Source: JAGQPD01 sp020426865 (GTDB lineage: Bacteria > Planctomycetota > Planctomycetia > Pirellulales > Pirellulaceae). Taken from it: DNA of 64,000 nt. Within the stretch, counting starts at the first letter, position 1; each line of letters begins with the position of its first letter. Below the pieces are notes generated by a model that saw only the letters and a list, made by a program, of their open reading frames with translations, was not told where the DNA came from and made no database searches. Positions 58,531 to 64,000 of this stretch are shown here, one piece after another. Location of the stretch: assembly GCA_041399065.1 (NCBI GenBank), contig JAWKTN010000006.1, positions 1-64,000 on the forward strand, in the 5' to 3' direction. The translations under genes and the position numbers were made by a program.

Positions 58531-58957
58531 TAGACAAAAAGCCCTTTGTTATCACGAAGGTGTTTGTGCCTGTGAGTGCATTGGACTGTCAAGAATAGTT
58601 TTGAACGGGGCCCGTTTCCCCTCGCAAGGAGTTGCGCAGGACACGCGACGCCGTGTGAAACAGGGGCGATCGAATCTACCGCGGCAATTTGGCGTTCCGT
58701 GTCGACAACATCGCTTGACCGTGGCTCGCGGAACGCGCATAAGTCGCCTAAAATCCGGGCAATGATTCCAGCTCATAACCTTGCCCGGCGGCAACGTAAC
58801 GACTAAGCTGACAGCAGCGATGCAGGTCGCTGCCGGTCCGCGGAAAGAACAAAAGTTCCCCTGTCAGTTTCGACTTACTAGATTCAGTTCTTCCTTAGGT
58901 CTGATCTGCGGACACCGGACCATTGCCGCCTTCATTGGCGCTGAAAGGGGGACTGGC
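58531..58957. other. Intergenic region between kinase and ankyrin genes
   Basis: No gene could be supported in these 427 bases. Open frames continue into the next gene from 58781, but lack a ribosome site before AAAGGGGGACTGGC at 58944. No terminator with a clear T run was found. Confidence 0.45.
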
Positions 58958-60535
58958 ATGTCTCACAACGCACCTTCTGATTACGGTTTGCCCACGCCAC
59001 CAAGCTGGCGTCACCTGCAGCTACAGGCAAAGACGCTGCTCAGATCCGCACGGGCTGGTAACGCTGACGCCCTCGAACGGCTCCAGCCATTTCGCAAGGA
59101 CCAATCGCGGCGGCCTAAGTTGGCGGAAGCACAATTGGCCATCGCCCGCGAATGCGGGTTTTCGTCATGGACCGAGCTAAAGATCTTCGTCGAAAATGCT
59201 AGTCGCACATTCAATGAAAAACTAAACGTATTCCTGTCCGAGGGTTGGGCATGGGGAGATGCACGTCGCGGTCGGTCCGTGCTGGGTGACGAACCCCTGT
59301 TGGCCACGGCCAACATCTTTGCGGCAGCTACAGCGCTTGACGTTGCGGCGACACGCGAGATCTTGGAAATGGACCCGCGGCAGGCGACGGTTCTTGGTGG
59401 TCCCAAGAAGTGGCCGGCCATTTTGTACGCGACCTGGTCGTGCCTGTTGGCAGAACGGCAGGACGCGGCTTGTGAGGTCGTACAGCTTTTGATCGATCAT
59501 GGTGCAGATCCCAACGCCAGTTGGCGTAATCCTAGTGGCGTTGTGGACGAATCGGCGTTGTACGGATGTGTGAATGCCAACTGCGATCGTGTCGCACGCG
59601 TGCTGTTGGACGCGGGAGCAGATCCGAACGACGGCGAATCGCTGTATCATGCCTGCGAAAACTGGAATCTCGCGATGCTTGAGGCATTGGGCGATCATCA
59701 ACTCAAGCCCGAGGACGTATCCTACTGCATCAAACATGCGATTGACTATCGCTGGGAGGACGGCATTCGCTGGTTCTTGCAGCACGGTGCCGATCCGAAC
59801 GCGACGTATCCTACATCCGGTGAAACGTCGTTGCATTGGGCTATCAAACGGAATTGTCCGCTTTCCGTGATCATCGCGCTATTAGACGCCGGCGCCGACC
59901 CGGATGCTCAGACGTTCCGCGGCTGCTCAGCATTCTTGGGTATCAAGGGGCGAACTCCATACGATTTCGCGATGCGGTTGGGACGTCAGGACGTTGCGCA
60001 ACTGTTGATCGACCGAGGGGCAACAGCGACTGCGTTTGAGACGCTCGACCGATTCGTCATTGCATGTGCCAACGGCGATCGGATGGAAGCCGAAGGGCTG
60101 CTCGCGGCGAACCCGGAGCTATCCGGACGCGTGGACGCCAATGATCGGCGGCTGATCGCCAATGTTGCGCAGATGCGTCAGTGGGAAGGTGTGCGACTGA
60201 TGGTCCATCTTGGTTGGTTGCCTGACCAGAGCGGGGGCTGGATGAACGCCACACCACTCACGTGGGCGATGTGTTTTGGCGACGCCGAAGCCGTGGACTT
60301 CTTGCTTACTCACGGCGCATCGCCGACGAAAGACGTGGGAGGATACTTTGGTACGCCGATTCACACAGCGATACACTGTCGGTGGGGTGACGGCAATCAC
60401 GTTGCCGCCGTCAAGCGGTTACTACAGGAGCCGCTCACGCTACCATCGTCCCTATGCGACAGTGGAGACACGGAGATCGATCGCGCGTTGAGCGATGCCG
60501 CTAGCCGATCGGCCGATGACACGCAGTCCGGATAG
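58958..60535 (+). CDS. Ankyrin-repeat protein
   Basis: This ~525-residue soluble protein has an N-terminal helical region (LRSARAGNADALERLQPFRK) and a GFSSWTELKIFVE segment common at the head of such bacterial ankyrin proteins. At least eight ankyrin units follow: VVQLLIDHGADPNASWRNPS, ARVLLDAGADPNDGESLYHA, WFLQHGADPNATYPTSGETS, IIALLDAGADPDAQTF, DVAQLLIDRGATATAFETL and AVDFLLTHGASPTKDVGGYF. It presumably binds a protein partner, which is not evident from the context. The ATG at 58958 has AAAGGGGGA 8 bases before it. Confidence 0.85.
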   Translation: MSHNAPSDYGLPTPPSWRHLQLQAKTLLRSARAGNADALERLQPFRKDQSRRPKLAEAQLAIARECGFSSWTELKIFVENASRTFNEKLNVFLSEGWAWGDARRGRSVLGDEPLLATANIFAAATALDVAATREILEMDPRQATVLGGPKKWPAILYATWSCLLAERQDAACEVVQLLIDHGADPNASWRNPSGVVDESALYGCVNANCDRVARVLLDAGADPNDGESLYHACENWNLAMLEALGDHQLKPEDVSYCIKHAIDYRWEDGIRWFLQHGADPNATYPTSGETSLHWAIKRNCPLSVIIALLDAGADPDAQTFRGCSAFLGIKGRTPYDFAMRLGRQDVAQLLIDRGATATAFETLDRFVIACANGDRMEAEGLLAANPELSGRVDANDRRLIANVAQMRQWEGVRLMVHLGWLPDQSGGWMNATPLTWAMCFGDAEAVDFLLTHGASPTKDVGGYFGTPIHTAIHCRWGDGNHVAAVKRLLQEPLTLPSSLCDSGDTEIDRALSDAASRSADDTQSG

Positions 60536-60611
60536 CACGTGTTTGCTTCTAGCTCCAGAATCAGGCGGCAAGGCCAGGTGGACTCCTTGGCATCAGATGG
60601 GCAAGTCGTTC

Positions 60612-61871
60612 TTAGGCCGGCAACCTGGTGTCAGCAACGAGTAGTTTGCGAACATAGGACACAGCGCCAAACCAGAAGACGCTGAGGAGCAGAATCACCC
60701 ACGAAATGTCATGCGGAGAAATTGTGGCGGCAACGGATTGCAGTAGCAGCGCGGCGGCGAGTTCTGAGAGCGGTTTGGCGATGCCATGGGTTTGTGTTAC
60801 TGCGGCTTGTCGTTCACCACGCGGTAACGACTTGAATAGCAGTTGTAGTGCCGGGTCGTTGACGCCGCGACGAAATGACTCCGACCCCTTCAAGATTGTT
60901 GCGAGCCAAAGTGGGATGTAGGTTGTATACACCGTAATAACTGCCACGGACCCCAGAACCAGCGACGAAGGCAACACGAGAAGTGCGGAAGTGATGCCAA
61001 AACGCTGTAGGAAGCGTCCGGCAAGCAACAATTGGATGAAACCGGTTATGAGATTCACGGACAGATAGTAACCGGCGAAATACTGCGCTACGTTTGCATC
61101 CTCTCCAATATGGGCGTCGAAGACAGCGACCTTCCATTGGAACTCGATTAGCGTTAACACGGCCACTTTTGCCATGACCAGTACGATGATAGCGTGTACG
61201 ATCGGCGGCTTGTGGTTCACTTGTCTTTGCGAGATCGGACGCTTGTCCTGCGCCGCAGGCGGTGGTTTATTGGATAGGTCGGAGCTCAGCAAACTTGGAG
61301 GTAAGATCGCAAGTACGTCGAGCGCGACTACGAGAAGCAACAGGTTGAGCGGGCCGACCGTCGAGACGAAGGTGAGGATTACGCCGCCGAACGCCATCGC
61401 CGCAATGGTTGCGCCCGCGCCGACAACGGCGAACACCCGCGTCGGTTCGTCCCCGTGAAAACAGCGTTGCAGCAGCAATGTGATCAGGACCATGCCCGCT
61501 GTGCCGTGCAACTGTGCGAGTAGGTATAGAAATCCGTAGGCCAATCCCGGCAAGTGCTCGTACCACGCGGTTGGCAGCAGAGGAAGTACGGCGGTCGCCG
61601 CGGCCAAGATGATTTGTGTCGCCAGGACGCCAAGAAGCTTGAGGTGGACTCGATGGATGAGCGTCGTCAAAATCACGACAGTAAACGTGGCCACCAGATG
61701 CGCTGTAGGGAGGTTTTCGGGACCGACGTGATCCAAGAACAACGTATCTGCGACGGTTCGACACGTTACGTACGCCCCCGCCGTAAGGAACGCGAAACTG
61801 CTCAGCGCCGCCACTCGCCGAAACTCATCACGATTGCGGATCTGCAATAGTCTTGGTACAAGTGCTTGCAT
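60612..61871 (-). CDS. NTT/MFS-type membrane transporter
   Basis: The 419-residue protein has about twelve helices (FAFLTAGAYVTCRTVADTLF, LVATFTVVILTTLIHRV, GMVLITLLLQRCFHGDEPTR, VVGAGATIAAMAFGGVILTF). The N-terminal AGAYVTCRTVADTLFLDHVG and FHGDEPTRVFAVVGAGATIA segments resemble the bacterial/organellar ATP:ADP antiporter-like (NTT) superfamily more than ordinary MFS. A central loop is Pro/Lys/Gln-rich. The substrate is unknown. It lies alone, convergent with the ankyrin gene. Confidence 0.7.
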   Translation of the reverse strand: MQALVPRLLQIRNRDEFRRVAALSSFAFLTAGAYVTCRTVADTLFLDHVGPENLPTAHLVATFTVVILTTLIHRVHLKLLGVLATQIILAAATAVLPLLPTAWYEHLPGLAYGFLYLLAQLHGTAGMVLITLLLQRCFHGDEPTRVFAVVGAGATIAAMAFGGVILTFVSTVGPLNLLLLVVALDVLAILPPSLLSSDLSNKPPPAAQDKRPISQRQVNHKPPIVHAIIVLVMAKVAVLTLIEFQWKVAVFDAHIGEDANVAQYFAGYYLSVNLITGFIQLLLAGRFLQRFGITSALLVLPSSLVLGSVAVITVYTTYIPLWLATILKGSESFRRGVNDPALQLLFKSLPRGERQAAVTQTHGIAKPLSELAAALLLQSVAATISPHDISWVILLLSVFWFGAVSYVRKLLVADTRLPA

Positions 61872-62021
61872 CAGTGAACCCGGCTGGGGCGATCCCTGCG
61901 AACTGACCGTCAGTCTATGCGTAGGCGATACTATGCGTAGGCCAATTGGTATCGGCTTCTTGTACCATCTTTCTGCTATGAGAACAGGGAGTGTTGTCGG
62001 CCGAGCGGGCAGCAGACCTCA

Positions 62022-63359
62022 CTACAGCAAATCGCTGGCCAGGTCGGCCAGTGCCGAGCGTTCTCCGCGTTCCAGTGTAATATGCGCATAGAGCGATTGC
62101 CCGACCATCCGGTTGATCAGGTAGGACATTCCATTGGATAGTGAATCCAAGTACGGTTGGTCAATCTGTTGGACGTCCCCAGTGAAGACGATTTTGGTCC
62201 CCTCGCCAGCTCGAGTAATGATCGTCTTCACTTCGTGCGGTGTCAGGTTCTGCGCCTCGTCGACAATAAAGAACATTCGTTGCAGACTACGTCCGCGAAT
62301 GTAGGACAACGGAGTAATCACCAGTTTCTCCGATTCCAGCATCTGAGCGATCTTCTGTGCCGACGCGTCCGTGTCTTTAAACTGGTGGCGGATCACGTTG
62401 AGATTGTCGAACAAGGGTTGCATATAGGGATCGAGCTTTGCCTGGATATCGCCGGGGAGGAAGCCCAAGTCGCGGTTACTGAGCGGTACGACCGGACGCG
62501 CGAGTAGGATTTGGCGGTAGCGCGATCGGCATTCCAGGGCCGCCGCCAGTGCCAGGAGCGTCTTCCCCGTGCCAGCCTTGCCGGATAACGTGACAAGCGG
62601 GATCTCGTCGTTCATCAGCGCCTTCAGCGCAAATGATTGCTCGGCATTCCGTGGAGTTATCCCATAGGCCGTTGTCTTTTCAACTCGCACAAACGACTTC
62701 GTCGACGCTCGATACGTCGCCAGTACCGACTTCGAACCATTCCGCAGAATAAAATTTTCGTTGGCGACCGGCGACGTCACGCTGGGCAATCCGAGCGAAT
62801 CAACTTCGCCGCGATCGACATAAAACGGGTCGATCGATTCGGTGGCAATTCCTTCGACAATGCGTTTGCCGGTATACAACTTGTCGAAGCTCTCAACTTT
62901 GTCGGTCTTATAGTCTTCTGCTTGCAGCCCCAAGGACTTGGCTTTCAAGCGGAGATTCGTATCCTTGGAAATGAGGACCACTTGCCGCGACGCGTTGTCG
63001 TCATGAAGCCAGCACGTGGCGCTAAGGATGCGATGGTCAGGCACATCTTGGAGAAACGCTTCGGCGACACGCGGATGCGGGCCTCGCGACAAGACGACCC
63101 GGATCGTGCCGCTGCTTTCGCCACGCGGCGCCCCTTCGACCGAAAGGATCGGCCCGGTCATCTCGTCCATCCGGCGCAAGAACTCGCGAGCGTGAAAATG
63201 TATTTCTTCGTTGCCCCGCTTGAACCGGTCCAGCTCTTCCAAGACCGTGATGGGAATCGCAACGTCGTGCTCGTCAAAGTTTCTGACGCAATTGGAATCG
63301 TGAAGAATTACGTTCGTATCAAGTACGAAGAGCTTAGGCCGACCTGACTCGTCAATCAT
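62022..63359 (-). CDS. PhoH-family protein with N-terminal PIN domain
   Basis: The 445-residue protein joins a PIN-type nuclease domain (FVLDTNVILHDSNCVRNF, ITVLEELDRFKRGNEE, then VLISKDTNLRLKAKSLGLQ with the acidic site residues) to a PhoH ATPase (NAEQSFALKALMNDEIPLVT, Walker A SGKAGTGKTLLALAAAL, Walker B MFFIVDEAQNLTPHEVKTII). This is the usual long PIN-PhoH form, a putative RNA helicase-nuclease in the cytoplasm. All catalytic motifs appear intact. Confidence 0.94.
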   Translation of the reverse strand: MIDESGRPKLFVLDTNVILHDSNCVRNFDEHDVAIPITVLEELDRFKRGNEEIHFHAREFLRRMDEMTGPILSVEGAPRGESSGTIRVVLSRGPHPRVAEAFLQDVPDHRILSATCWLHDDNASRQVVLISKDTNLRLKAKSLGLQAEDYKTDKVESFDKLYTGKRIVEGIATESIDPFYVDRGEVDSLGLPSVTSPVANENFILRNGSKSVLATYRASTKSFVRVEKTTAYGITPRNAEQSFALKALMNDEIPLVTLSGKAGTGKTLLALAAALECRSRYRQILLARPVVPLSNRDLGFLPGDIQAKLDPYMQPLFDNLNVIRHQFKDTDASAQKIAQMLESEKLVITPLSYIRGRSLQRMFFIVDEAQNLTPHEVKTIITRAGEGTKIVFTGDVQQIDQPYLDSLSNGMSYLINRMVGQSLYAHITLERGERSALADLASDLL

Positions 63360-63590
63360 TGCACACTCCGTGGGCCGCTATCTTCAGCGCGTCCTGCGAC
63401 CAAGATCATACCGCCCAACAAAACCACGGGTCAACATCCAGGGTGCTTTCTCTTGCCGGTTTTTCCCTTAACTTAATTTTAGGCCAAAGGCCGACCCGTT
63501 GTCATAAAATCTTCAAAAACCAGACGGGCTTCGCGACAAATCCGTGAATTCCGCCGAGTTTTTCCGAGTCTCGTCGGTGCGGACAGCTTC
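63360..63590. other. Intergenic region before the PIN-PhoH gene
   Basis: This holds the promoter side of the phoH-like gene and the 3' end of the next minus-strand gene. A GGCCAAAGGCC palindrome near 63482 lies in an AT-richer stretch. No gene was seen. Confidence 0.45.
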
Positions 63591-64000
63591 TCACCGCCCC
63601 GTTTGCCAACGGCTGACCACCGCTCGATAACCGAGGTAGAACGGCCCTAAACCCAAAACCATCACGATCGCCCCGCCCAGGACCAACTGCCAGATTGGCG
63701 TGTGTTCCTTGGCGCGACGGACACCATCGGTCGCGTTCTCGCGCGAAATAAGAAACAACTCGGCAGCAGGATTCGATTGCCGAAGTTCTTCCAGCACGCC
63801 GTCGCTGTACTCGAATCGCGTAAGTGTTAACTCGGCCAAATTGTCCAATCGCTGCAGCTGTAACACACCAGCGTCTCCGATCGCTGTCTCTGATAGGTCG
63901 AGTCGCTGTAGGCGGTCAAATACGACAAGCGTTTCGATCGCTTGAGCCGTAATTGCCGTGCGAGAAAGATCCAGCCGCTGCAAGGCAGGACAGCCTGCAA
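63591..64000 (-). CDS. LRR protein with C-terminal membrane anchor (5' end beyond the window)
   Basis: The frame is open to the window edge; reading from the edge gives GCPALQRLDLSRTAITAQAI, so the protein continues to the right. At least three leucine-rich repeats of the LxRLDLSxTxIxDxG type are present. A linker and one C-terminal helix (LVLGGAIVMVLGLGPFYLGY) follow, ending in a short basic tail. It is probably surface-exposed and anchored by its C-terminus. Confidence 0.75.
   Translation of the reverse strand, partial: AGCPALQRLDLSRTAITAQAIETLVVFDRLQRLDLSETAIGDAGVLQLQRLDNLAELTLTRFEYSDGVLEELRQSNPAAELFLISRENATDGVRRAKEHTPIWQLVLGGAIVMVLGLGPFYLGYRAVVSRWQTGR

Overview
The window reads as chromosome from a planctomycete, most likely a Pirellulales-type member of the Planctomycetota. 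The evidence is a type IV pilin-like DUF1559 protein, a DUF1080 (3-keto-disaccharide hydrolase-like) protein, N-terminal NPYSPP and LDDRRMFA-type surface-protein signatures, dockerin-like repeats with a PEP-CTERM tail, a Ser/Thr kinase paired with an ECF sigma factor, many orphan LRR/ankyrin proteins, and numerous dispersed palindromes. There are no rRNA genes and no CRISPR array. The only tRNA trace is half of a tRNA-Arg gene.

Region 1 (1-14 kb) is an accessory island. Two orphan Rhs tip cassettes (218-1791 and 8388-10076) each begin with the same ~134-bp Rhs-core repeat and end with the same 142-bp repeat. They carry unrelated C-terminal domains and unrelated downstream genes. Between them lies a ~6.6-kb element with an IS91-type HUH transposase, a large primase/ATPase-like protein and a tyrosine recombinase, plus an iteron-like ATTCGAGC array. 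The second cassette is followed by the 3' end of a group II intron, a half tRNA-Arg gene beside a decayed integrase, clusters of GC-rich palindromes, and the C-terminal remnant of an integron-type integrase.

Region 2 (14-21 kb, mostly minus strand) is an inorganic-carbon uptake locus. It holds a NhaR-like LysR regulator, a DUF2294 protein, dabB, dabA and a small protein resembling a degenerate beta-carbonic anhydrase. Two intrinsic terminators lie in tandem in the dabB leader.

Region 3 (20.6-36 kb) holds an HPF-like protein and a Ca2+-type P-ATPase whose stop codon was hit by an IS630-family element. It continues with a DUF1080 protein, a CNNM/CBS membrane protein, a sugar isomerase-like protein, rsgA, a fused pair of broken genes (enolase superfamily and bile-acid symporter), a DUF1559 protein with a membrane-anchored partner, a (GTT)19 microsatellite, and a cytochrome c / ferredoxin / NrfD operon with no catalytic subunit nearby.

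Region 4 (36-52 kb) has a clan GH-D glycosidase-like protein, a dockerin/PEP-CTERM remnant, a KefB-type antiporter, remnants of a PQQ-propeller protein and a DedA protein, and a sigma-54 two-component pair beside a run of very small minus-strand genes. It ends with an ECF sigma factor and its membrane partner, and a calpain-like protease with RTX-type repeats.

Region 5 (52-64 kb) has a quinone oxidoreductase, a sigma-factor remnant, a PhyH-type dioxygenase with an ACP-like membrane neighbour, an ECF sigma factor followed by a Ser/Thr kinase with an F5/8C domain, an ankyrin protein, an NTT/MFS-type transporter, a PIN-PhoH protein and a truncated LRR protein running off the right edge. A dispersed ~25-bp palindromic element (core TGTGGTTCGAG) occurs at least six times.
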